A DNA stretch of 6,224 nucleotides from Clostridiales bacterium (lineage in GTDB: Bacteria > Bacillota_A > Clostridia > Peptostreptococcales > Anaerovoracaceae). The notes beneath the pieces were generated by a model that did no database searches, was not told the origin of the DNA, and saw only the letters and a list, made by a program, of their open reading frames with translations. Positions 1 to 5,673 of the stretch are shown piece by piece (positions within the stretch are counted from its first letter, which is position 1; each line of letters begins with the position of its first letter). The DNA lies in contig SVCR01000108.1 in assembly GCA_015058265.1 (NCBI GenBank), positions 1 through 6,224 of the forward strand, given 5' to 3'. The position numbers and the translations under genes are program-made.

Positions 1-336
1 GCTTTCACAGCTGACAACGGCGCAGGCATGGTTGTTACTGTTAAGGCCAACTCCTACGGCGGTCTCCTGACAGCTATGGTAGGTATCGACAAAGACGGAG
101 CAATCACAGGCGTCAAGGTAACTGAGCATGCGGATACACCGGGTGTAGGTACCAAAGCCCAGGACGCAGGTCATCTTGACCAGTACAAGGGCCACACAGA
201 GCTCGGAAGTGATACCATCAAGGCACACGCTGACGACATCGTCGAGGTAACAGGTGCATCTGTATCCTCCGGTGCTGTCCACAAAGCTGTTTACTGCGCA
301 CTTGAACAGTACAAGGCTATGGGAGGTGTAAAGTAA
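1..336 (+). CDS. rnfG: RnfG, electron transport complex flavoprotein subunit (C-terminal part, 5' end outside window)
   Basis: The reading frame is open from base 1 and ends at TAA 334-336, giving the last 111 residues of RnfG; the N-terminal membrane anchor and start lie upstream. RnfG is the extracytoplasmic subunit that carries covalently bound FMN in the Rnf ferredoxin:NAD+ oxidoreductase. The fragment shows FMN-binding-domain hallmarks: SYGG (bases 52-63), a Gly/Asp-rich strand-turn (GIDKDGAITGVKV), the HADTPGVGTK segment that matches the family HxETPGxG motif, and a TGAS tetrapeptide at 250-261 in the place of the usual S/TGAT flavin attachment site. The attachment region is atypical: the acceptor would be Ser instead of Thr, and the Asp normally three residues before the S/T is Val, with Glu one residue later. 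rnfE follows with a one-base overlap. The family call is firm from motifs and neighbours; covalent flavinylation of this copy is inferred. Confidence 0.93.
   Translation, partial: AFTADNGAGMVVTVKANSYGGLLTAMVGIDKDGAITGVKVTEHADTPGVGTKAQDAGHLDQYKGHTELGSDTIKAHADDIVEVTGASVSSGAVHKAVYCALEQYKAMGGVK
321..328 (+). promoter_or_regulatory. Ribosome binding site of rnfE inside the end of rnfG
   Basis: GGGAGGTG lies in the last codons of rnfG, 7 bases before the rnfE ATG at 336. It fixes the rnfE start and, with the TAATG stop/start overlap, indicates translational coupling. Confidence 0.8.
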
Positions 337-1055
337 TGGAAAAGAAAAGCAAACTCGCGATTCTGACTAACGGAATCATCAAGGAGAACCCTACACTGGT
401 ACTTCTCCTCGGAACATGCCCGTTCCTTGCTACATCTTCATCACTGATCAATGCGCTCGGAATGGGACTCTCAGCTACTGCAGTACTGATCTGTTCCAAT
501 ATCGTAATCTCGATGCTGCGTAAGGTAATTCCTGATAAAGTCAGGATCCCTTGCTACATCGTAGTTATCGCCGGCTTCGTAACTCTGGTACAGTTCGTGC
601 TCCAGGCTTACGCTCCGGAAATCAACAAGGCACTCGGAGTATTCATTCCTCTGATCGTAGTAAACTGCATCATCCTCGGAAGAGCTGAGGCTTTTGCTAA
701 CAAGAACACAGTCATCGACTCTGCTCTTGACGGAATCGGAATGGGACTCGGATTTACTCTTGCACTCGCTTGCATGGGAGCAATCAGGGAGCTGCTCGGA
801 ACAGGCTGCCTCCTCGGCATGACCATCATTCCGAACTTCTCCATCGGATTCTTCAACCTGCCTCCTGGCGGATTCTTCGTATTCGGTGTGCTGATCGCTG
901 TCATCCAGGCTGCAACCAAGGGTAAAGCACTCAAGGCTAAGAGTTTCAGCTGCGGACTTTGCCCGATGTACAATTCCTGCAATACAGCTGAGGCTAACGA
1001 GGAAGTTGCTGCCGCTCAGGCAGGAGCAGTTGCACAGAAAGGAGCACAGGCATAA
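336..1055 (+). CDS. rnfE: RnfE, electron transport complex integral membrane subunit
   Basis: Protein of 239 residues, homologous to NqrD and RnfA, with about six membrane-spanning segments (roughly 20-40, 42-62, 70-92, 98-118, 130-155 and 176-194). It forms the membrane core of the Rnf complex with RnfA. Recognisable motifs are LLGTCPFLATS with Cys28 and IPLIVVNCIILGRAEAFA with Cys111. In Rnf/Nqr structures these two half-membrane cysteines, with their RnfA counterparts, hold a [2Fe-2S] cluster that passes electrons across the membrane. After the last helix comes a soluble tail with a Cys-x2-Cys-x5-Cys cluster (Cys206, 209, 215) and an Ala/Glu/Gln-rich end, an addition to the core family fold. 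The start is ATG 336, sharing one base with the rnfG stop; GGGAGGTG precedes it. RnfD is excluded as an alternative because the NCxILGRAEAFA signature is specific to RnfE/NqrD. Confidence 0.96.
   Translation: MEKKSKLAILTNGIIKENPTLVLLLGTCPFLATSSSLINALGMGLSATAVLICSNIVISMLRKVIPDKVRIPCYIVVIAGFVTLVQFVLQAYAPEINKALGVFIPLIVVNCIILGRAEAFANKNTVIDSALDGIGMGLGFTLALACMGAIRELLGTGCLLGMTIIPNFSIGFFNLPPGGFFVFGVLIAVIQAATKGKALKAKSFSCGLCPMYNSCNTAEANEEVAAAQAGAVAQKGAQA
1038..1044 (+). promoter_or_regulatory. Ribosome binding site of rnfA
   Basis: AAAGGAG in the last codons of rnfE, 10 bases before ATG 1055. It supports the start that overlaps the rnfE stop by one base (TAATG). Confidence 0.7.
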
Positions 1056-1636
1056 TGGTAAACTTGATAGTAATCTTTATGGCGATAGTGCTCGTTAATA
1101 ACTTCGTACTGTCGCAGTTCCTCGGAATCTGTTCGTTCCTTGGCGTATCCAACAAGATGAGCTCAGCAGTAGGTATGGGCGGCGCGGTAGTATTCGTAAT
1201 GGTTATTGCCGAGGCTGTTACATGGCCTGTAATGCAGCTCCTCAATAAATTCGAGATCGGATATCTGCAGACCGTAGTATTCATTCTCGTAATCGCGGCA
1301 CTTGTACAGTTTGTAGAGATGTTCATGAAGAAGTACCTGCCTGCTCTTCAGAAGGCTTTGGGTATCTTCCTCCCGCTGATCACAACAAACTGCGCTATTC
1401 TCGGTGCTACGATCAACGCAATCAGTTATGGCTATACATTCGCGCAGTCCATGGTTTACTCCTTCGGAGCTGGTGTCGGCTACATGGTAGCTATGATCCT
1501 CTTCGCAGGTATCCGTGAGGAAAAGCTCTACAACACAGAGGGCGTTCCTACTCCGTTCAAGGGCGTAGGCATCATCCTTGTAAGTGCTTCCATCATGGCT
1601 CTTTCATTCATGGGCTTCACCGGAATGTTCCAGTAA
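1055..1636 (+). CDS. rnfA: RnfA, electron transport complex integral membrane subunit
   Basis: Protein of 193 residues, the usual family length, with about six hydrophobic helices (roughly 4-25, 38-60, 70-92, 101-122, 131-153 and 171-191). It is the inverted-topology partner of RnfE in the membrane core of ferredoxin:NAD+ oxidoreductase. Diagnostic motifs are VLSQFLGICSFLGVS with Cys26 and FLPLITTNCAILG with Cys113; by family knowledge these two cysteines pair with Cys28 and Cys111 of RnfE to bind the intramembrane [2Fe-2S] centre. The start ATG shares its A with the rnfE stop. The TAA stop at 1634-1636 begins the rnfB Shine-Dalgarno sequence. Two ATA isoleucine codons occur near the start, in contrast to the ATC/ATT preference of the rest of the rnf genes. 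The identity is secure. Confidence 0.97.
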   Translation: MVNLIVIFMAIVLVNNFVLSQFLGICSFLGVSNKMSSAVGMGGAVVFVMVIAEAVTWPVMQLLNKFEIGYLQTVVFILVIAALVQFVEMFMKKYLPALQKALGIFLPLITTNCAILGATINAISYGYTFAQSMVYSFGAGVGYMVAMILFAGIREEKLYNTEGVPTPFKGVGIILVSASIMALSFMGFTGMFQ

Positions 1637-1643
1637 GGAGGTG
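1634..1643 (+). promoter_or_regulatory. Strong ribosome binding site of rnfB overlapping the rnfA stop
   Basis: TAAGGAGGTG contains a full anti-16S complement and starts with the rnfA stop codon. It sits 5 bases before ATG 1649, decides the rnfB start, and ties rnfB translation to termination on rnfA. Confidence 0.85.
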
Positions 1644-1648
1644 TAGTA

Positions 1649-2587
1649 ATGAGTAATGTTATGACACCTGTACTGTTAGTAGCAGTTATCGGTTTAGTCT
1701 GCGCAGGACTCCTGGTATTCGCTTCCAAGGTGTTCCATGTAGCAGTTGATGAAAGAGTTACTAAGGTAAGAGAAGTCCTTCCGGGCGCTAACTGCGGCGG
1801 ATGCGGATTCGCCGGCTGCGACGACTATGCATCCAACCTCGTAGCAGATGAGGCTCTTCCTTGCACTAAGTGTTCACCTGGCGGAGCTGCAGTTGCTGCT
1901 CAGATCGCTGAGATCCTCGGAAGATCTGCAGGCGCAACCGAACCTCAGGTAGCACAGGTAATGTGCAACGGCACATGCGGAGCAAGAAGAACTGTTCTTG
2001 AGTGGCAGGGAATGGATTCCTGCAAGGGCGCTAAAGGCTGGTTCTCTTCACCTAATGCCTGCATGTATGGTTGTATCGGTCTCGGAGACTGTGTAAATGC
2101 TTGTCAGTTCGATGCTATCGGTATCGTTGACGGCGTTGCCAGAGTCAACAGAGAGAACTGCGTTGCCTGCGGCGCGTGCGTTGGCACTTGCCCGCAGAAG
2201 GTCGTTAAGCTCGTTCCTAAGAAGAGCCAGGTACATGTTCTGTGTTCATCCACAGACAAAGGTGCTGTTGCCCGCAAGAATTGTGATAATGCCTGCATCG
2301 GATGCATGAAGTGCACTAAGGCTTGCAACTTCGGCGCTATCACTGTAGAGGATAACCTCGCAAGGATCGACTATGATAAGTGCAAGTCCTGCGGAATGTG
2401 CGCAGCAGTATGCCCGACCGGAGCACTCAACAGCTTCAAGAAGCTTCCTAAGAAGGAAGTCGTTGAGAAGGCTATCGCTGCTAAGGCGGCAAAGGCTAAA
2501 GAGAATGCTGCTCCTAAACTGACACCGGAGCAGATCGAAGAGCTCAAGGCTAAGAAGGCAGCAGAGAAGGCTGCTAAAGAAGCATAG
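1649..2587 (+). CDS. rnfB: RnfB, electron transport complex iron-sulfur subunit
   Basis: Protein of 312 residues that accepts electrons from reduced ferredoxin at the cytoplasmic face of the Rnf complex. Residues 6-28 form one membrane anchor. The Fes-type [4Fe-4S] domain follows, with NCGGCGFAGCDDYA (Cys49, 52, 57) and KCSPGG (Cys75). Residues 106-125 hold CNGTCG plus Cys125. Four ferredoxin-type motifs come next: Cys138-x3-Cys142-x5-Cys148-x3-Cys152 (stretched spacing), Cys171/174/177/181, Cys216/219/222/226 and Cys245/248/251/255, the second and fourth with the classic terminal CP. There are 27 cysteines in all, fitting the clostridial RnfB with more clusters than the proteobacterial form. 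Residues 263-312 are a low-complexity Lys/Ala/Glu tail, probably helical. It is the last gene of the operon (GEAB order) and is followed by a terminator. The call is secure; the exact cluster number is inferred. Confidence 0.97.
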   Translation: MSNVMTPVLLVAVIGLVCAGLLVFASKVFHVAVDERVTKVREVLPGANCGGCGFAGCDDYASNLVADEALPCTKCSPGGAAVAAQIAEILGRSAGATEPQVAQVMCNGTCGARRTVLEWQGMDSCKGAKGWFSSPNACMYGCIGLGDCVNACQFDAIGIVDGVARVNRENCVACGACVGTCPQKVVKLVPKKSQVHVLCSSTDKGAVARKNCDNACIGCMKCTKACNFGAITVEDNLARIDYDKCKSCGMCAAVCPTGALNSFKKLPKKEVVEKAIAAKAAKAKENAAPKLTPEQIEELKAKKAAEKAAKEA

Positions 2588-2611
2588 CAGCAAGACTGCA
2601 GATCAACACGA

Positions 2612-2633
2612 TCGATTAATGCAATTAAATCGA
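2612..2633 (+). other. AT-rich hairpin just before the rnf terminator
   Basis: TCGATTAAT (2612-2620) faces AATTAAATCGA (2623-2633) and can pair over about eight positions with one bulged A at 2627 and a short loop. It abuts the next, GC-rich hairpin, sharing base 2633. It could help termination or shield the 3' end of the rnf mRNA, but a chance AT-rich inverted repeat is also possible. Confidence 0.4.
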
Positions 2634-2673
2634 AAGGCGCCTAACCTGATCAGGTAACGGCGCCTTTTGTGTT
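2633..2673 (+). terminator. Intrinsic terminator of the rnf operon
   Basis: AAAGGCGCC (2633-2641) pairs perfectly with GGCGCCTTT (2659-2667), a 9-bp GC-rich stem. The loop contains a smaller 4-bp stem, ACCT/AGGT around GATC (2644-2655). The stem runs into TTTTGTGTT, a somewhat interrupted T-tract. It begins 45 bases after the rnfB stop, so it is well placed to end the rnf transcript. The minus-strand copy also ends in a short T-run, but no minus-strand gene is present to need it. Confidence 0.87.
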
Positions 2674-2712
2674 GTCGGAAAAGTTAGGGTATGATCCCTT
2701 GCAAAAAAACTG

Positions 2713-2718
2713 TATAAT
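2713..2718 (+). promoter_or_regulatory. Likely -10 box of the promoter for the phosphatase/BMP/phosphoesterase unit
   Basis: TATAAT is a perfect sigma-A -10 consensus located between the rnf terminator and the next gene, preceded by an A-tract (2703-2709). At 16-18 bases upstream no sequence resembles TTGACA (2690-2695 reads TATGAT). TG directly abuts the box without the extra base of an extended -10. Transcription would start near 2725, leaving a leader of about 65 bases. The lack of a -35 suggests a weak or activator-dependent promoter. Confidence 0.6.
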
Positions 2719-2740
2719 GAACCGAAGTCAGTTAGCGGCA

Positions 2741-2755
2741 GCAGGATCAGCCTGC
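2741..2755 (+). other. Small hairpin in the leader of the phosphatase gene
   Basis: GCAGG (2741-2745) and CCTGC (2751-2755) can form a 5-bp stem with a five-base loop in the predicted 5' leader. It does not cover the ribosome binding site and resembles no known riboswitch. It is reported only as the sole visible structure in the leader. Confidence 0.25.
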
Positions 2756-2776
2756 ACCCGCCACCCCGGATGATCT

Positions 2777-2783
2777 GAGGAGA
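2777..2783 (+). promoter_or_regulatory. Ribosome binding site of the secreted phosphatase gene
   Basis: GAGGAGA ends 7 bases before ATG 2791 and selects that start, which also gives a proper signal-peptide n-region. Confidence 0.75.
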
Positions 2784-2790
2784 ACGTGAT

Positions 2791-3699
2791 ATGAGGATAA
2801 GAAAAGACTGCATAAGAAAAGCGATCCTGATGATCATCATGATGGCATTGCTGATACCGGCACCGGTCATGGGCAAGTCTTCTGCTAAGAACAAGGTCAG
2901 GCTCAAGGATCACGAGATCAAATTCGACCGCATTCTTAACGCCAGAGATCTCGGCGGATATAAGACTGCTAAAGGGAAGAGGATAGTGAAAAAGGGTATC
3001 CTGATCAGGAGCGGTGAGCTTGCGTATGCATCTTCCGCGGACATCAAGAGACTTAAGAAAAAATATAAGCTTAAAAAAATCGTTGACCTTCGCTATCCGG
3101 GAGATCATAATAACTGTCCGGACAGGAAGATAGGAAAAGCCATGAACAAGAGCATACCTGTCAGGCCTTCGTACAGCGGGAATGCCTCCGCGGCGAGATC
3201 AAGATACAACAGACTTAAGAAGAAAAGCGACCGCAAGCTGCGAAAGGCGGCAATACCTGACTTTGACAGGGTGAGTCGTTCATATACATATGATCTTGTG
3301 ATGAGCAGCTATTCGAAGAAGAGATATCGCAAATTCTTCAAGGTCCTGCTCAACAATGAAAAGGGAAAAGGAGTTTTGTTCCACTGTATCTACGGGAAAG
3401 ACCGCACGGGTGTCGCTGCATTCATGACCCTTGTCGCTTTGGGCGTGGATGAAGAGACTGCATACAAGGAATTCTCGCTTACGAACACATATCTGAAGAA
3501 ATACGGAAAGAAACAGTATCAGAACAGTAATATAGGAGTCAGCGAGAAGGATCTCAGATATGCTGTTTCGAAGGCGAAGAAGAAATACGGTTCTCTCAAC
3601 CGTTTCCTCAAGAAGGCATACGGCCTTAACTATGCAAACAGGAAGAAACTGAGAAAAATATATACAGAAATAATCAACACAGAAGGGGAAAACAAATAG
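2791..3699 (+). CDS. Secreted tyrosine-phosphatase-like protein (IphP/LipA-type dual-specificity fold)
   Basis: Protein of 302 residues. Residues 1-28 are a signal peptide: basic MRIRKDCIRK, a hydrophobic core to about residue 22, and a possible signal peptidase I site after VMG (28/29); there is no lipobox. The mature part opens with FDRILNARDLGGYKT (45-59), then GKRIVKKGILIRSGEL and IVDLR (97-101), all landmarks of the Tyr_phosphatase_3 family (Listeria LipA, Mycobacterium PtpB). The catalytic P-loop is HCIYGKDRTG (198-207), a Cys199-x5-Arg205 motif complete for catalysis; the HCxxGKDRTG form allows phosphotyrosine, phosphoserine or phosphoinositide substrates, so the substrate is unknown. 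About a quarter of residues are Lys or Arg (50 K and 26 R by hand count), giving a very high pI. It is the first gene of its transcription unit, and its stop shares one base with the next gene's GTG start. It probably acts outside the membrane or at the cell wall. Confidence 0.88.
   Translation: MRIRKDCIRKAILMIIMMALLIPAPVMGKSSAKNKVRLKDHEIKFDRILNARDLGGYKTAKGKRIVKKGILIRSGELAYASSADIKRLKKKYKLKKIVDLRYPGDHNNCPDRKIGKAMNKSIPVRPSYSGNASAARSRYNRLKKKSDRKLRKAAIPDFDRVSRSYTYDLVMSSYSKKRYRKFFKVLLNNEKGKGVLFHCIYGKDRTGVAAFMTLVALGVDEETAYKEFSLTNTYLKKYGKKQYQNSNIGVSEKDLRYAVSKAKKKYGSLNRFLKKAYGLNYANRKKLRKIYTEIINTEGENK
3683..3688 (+). promoter_or_regulatory. Ribosome binding site for the GTG start of the BMP-domain gene
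   Basis: AAGGGG lies 10 bases before GTG 3699, within the last codons of the phosphatase gene. It supports the non-ATG start; the next in-frame Met is only at residue 44, inside the conserved N-terminal region. Confidence 0.6.
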
Positions 3700-5669
3700 T
3701 GATAGATGAATATATCAAGGCTCGCAAAGCGGGTCAGCACGAATATAAGATAAGAGTAAAACAGGGACAATATCCGTTCCTGACTGCGCTTGATGATATA
3801 GCTGCGGGGAATGAGACTCTTGCTAATATGAATCTCGGAATCCTGGAGATACCTGTTGACCTCATCGAGGGCACAAGGACCAGAGCAAGACAGAATTCTT
3901 TCGCTGCAAATTTCATGCCGCTGCTTGAACCGGATACAGAGTTCGCGATGAAGTGGAGCAATCTGTATAATGCTCAGCTCTCAGAGGGATTCAATTCACC
4001 GATCAAAGCATATGAGTATCTGCACAGGTTCTATGTGCTCGAGGGAAACAAGAGGGTATCGGTGAGCAGATTCCTTGATATGCCTAGTATTTCCGCCGAA
4101 GTCATAAGGCTTTATCCAAGCAGGCAGGTAATGGAGGAGCATCCGGAATATGCTGAATTTCTGGAATTCTATAAAGTTGCTCCGTTATATGACATAGTTT
4201 GCACTGAGCCGGGGGCTTATGGAGAGATAGCTGCGCTGGCAGGGCAGGATCTGGTCGAAGCGTGGCCTGAAAAGAAGGTAAAAGCTCTGCGGACAGCTTT
4301 CTGGAAATTCACTGAGACCATGAAGGGGCTCGGTGATCGTATGCCTGAGCTGGAGATGGGAGATGCCTTCCTGGTCTTCATGAGGATCTACGGCGGTGAT
4401 ATCCTGGAGATCACTGATCCTAAGGAAATCAGGAATAAGATACTGCGGATACGCAATGAGCTCCTGACGGCAGGCAACAGCGAGAAGGTCGCTTTGGTCG
4501 AATCCTCCGAAGAGGCGCTCAAAGGCGGGAATCTGATAGAGAATACGGGAGGAAAGATCGGTAAACTGATCACCCAGGGGATCTACAGCACTAAACATCC
4601 TCTCAAAGCAGCTTTCATTTATGATAAAGCACCGGAGTGCTCCAACTGGGTGTGGAACCATGATACCGGAAGGCAGAAAGTGGAAAACGCGTACGGCGGG
4701 ATCGTGGCAACTCGCGCTTTCGTGACCGGAGCTTGTCCGCAGGGCGTCAATGCGCAGGGACCATTCTACGGCAGTTTTGAAGACGCTGCACACGCAGCTG
4801 CAAACTGGGGAGCGGATGTCGTTTTCACTACTTCGGTCAAGCAGATGACGGATGCTCTGAGAGCCGCCATAATGTATAAGGACATCATTTTCCTCAACTG
4901 TTCCATCAATCTGGCTAATCAGGCAGTAAGGACTTATTATGCCAAGCTCTACGAGGCAAAGTTCCTCGCGGGAATGGTCGCTGCGATCAATGCTGACAAC
5001 CATAAGATCGGTTACTGCTCAGATTATCCGATATACGGGACTATCGCAAGTATCAACGCCTTTGCTATCGGAGCAGCGATGATAGATCCTGAGGCAAAGA
5101 TATATCTTGAGTGGTCTACAAAGCAGGATGCGGACTGGCTCAGAACGATGAGGGACAACGGCATAAATGTGATATCTGCAGTCGACTCCACTCACCCGGT
5201 CGACGGGAGCGAGATGTATGGAGTCTTCAAGATCTGCGAGGACGGAAGCATCAGACATCTGGCTGCGCCAATATGGAAGTGGGGAAAGCTGTACGGCATT
5301 ATTCTGAAAACCATATTAGATGGTAAATACTTTACCAGGCTTGTAGATAAGAGGGATAAGGCGACTAATTACTGGTGGGGGATGATATCCGGAGTAGTGG
5401 ATATCAAGTTAAGTGACGATCTTCCGCAATATACAAGGAAGCTCATAGAGATAATGAGAAACGATATAATCAGCGGTAATGCTGAGCCGTTCGGAGGAGA
5501 ACTGAGGAGTCAGAACGGCCTGATCAGGGCAGTTGGCGACGAGCCTCTTTCAAGTATGGAAGTTATATCTATGGATTGGCTCAACGAGAACATAATAGGT
5601 GAGATCCCTGATTATGATGCTTTTACTGATTATGCCAAGGAAACTGTCAGCGTAAGCGGAGTTAAGTAA
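3699..5669 (+). CDS. Cytoplasmic BMP/PnrA-domain protein with ParB-like N-terminal region
   Basis: Protein of 656 residues with GTG start, overlapping the preceding TAG by one base (TAGTG). BMP/PnrA proteins are normally secreted lipoproteins that bind nucleosides for ABC importers. This one has no signal peptide, lipobox or membrane helix, so it should be cytosolic. Residues about 45-140 resemble a ParB/sulfiredoxin-like domain: LGILEIPVDLIEGTRTRARQ, then NSPIKAYEYLHRFYVLEGNK with the turn EGNKRVS (115-121), comparable to the G-[NH]-x-R segment of ParB folds. Residues about 145-290 are a charged helical middle part including LEMGDAFLVFMRIYGGDIL. Residues about 302-570 form the BMP periplasmic-binding fold, with YEAKFLAGMVAAI (417-429), KIGYCSDYPIYGTIASINAF (436-455), GADVVFTT and WKWGKLYGIILKTILDGKYF. 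No ABC ATPase or permease lies next to it. A role as a nucleoside-type ligand sensor or regulator is inferred; databases usually label such proteins transporter binding proteins, which is probably misleading. Confidence 0.82.
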   Translation: MIDEYIKARKAGQHEYKIRVKQGQYPFLTALDDIAAGNETLANMNLGILEIPVDLIEGTRTRARQNSFAANFMPLLEPDTEFAMKWSNLYNAQLSEGFNSPIKAYEYLHRFYVLEGNKRVSVSRFLDMPSISAEVIRLYPSRQVMEEHPEYAEFLEFYKVAPLYDIVCTEPGAYGEIAALAGQDLVEAWPEKKVKALRTAFWKFTETMKGLGDRMPELEMGDAFLVFMRIYGGDILEITDPKEIRNKILRIRNELLTAGNSEKVALVESSEEALKGGNLIENTGGKIGKLITQGIYSTKHPLKAAFIYDKAPECSNWVWNHDTGRQKVENAYGGIVATRAFVTGACPQGVNAQGPFYGSFEDAAHAAANWGADVVFTTSVKQMTDALRAAIMYKDIIFLNCSINLANQAVRTYYAKLYEAKFLAGMVAAINADNHKIGYCSDYPIYGTIASINAFAIGAAMIDPEAKIYLEWSTKQDADWLRTMRDNGINVISAVDSTHPVDGSEMYGVFKICEDGSIRHLAAPIWKWGKLYGIILKTILDGKYFTRLVDKRDKATNYWWGMISGVVDIKLSDDLPQYTRKLIEIMRNDIISGNAEPFGGELRSQNGLIRAVGDEPLSSMEVISMDWLNENIIGEIPDYDAFTDYAKETVSVSGVK

Positions 5670-5673
5670 AACA

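Noticed and set aside
2588..2790. Riboswitch or small RNA in the intergenic region
   Set aside because: Only short hairpins, a terminator and a promoter are visible. No conserved riboswitch core such as purine, TPP, SAM or cobalamin elements could be recognised, and the leader after the -10 box is only about 65 bases.
4185..5003. Long minus-strand open frame of 272 codons
   Set aside because: It lies wholly inside the BMP-domain gene, opposite to clear conserved coding sequence, and shows no recognisable domain or ribosome binding site. It is a shadow of the codon pattern on the other strand.
5181..5204. Two GTCGAC palindromes close together
   Set aside because: Both are inside coding sequence (the Val-Asp-Ser and Val-Asp-Gly region of the BMP domain), with no other repeat structure, so codon coincidence is the simpler reading.
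5321..5337. Perfect inverted repeat TGGTAAATACTTTACCA that looks like an operator
   Set aside because: It encodes Asp-Gly-Lys-Tyr-Phe-Thr-Arg within the conserved BMP domain, and a 7-bp repeat with a 3-base gap is expected about once by chance in a window of this size. No promoter sits beside it.
3699..5669. Reading the BMP-domain gene as an ordinary ABC transporter substrate-binding lipoprotein
   Set aside because: There is no signal peptide, lipobox or transmembrane segment, no permease or ATPase gene in the window, and about 300 extra residues precede the BMP fold.
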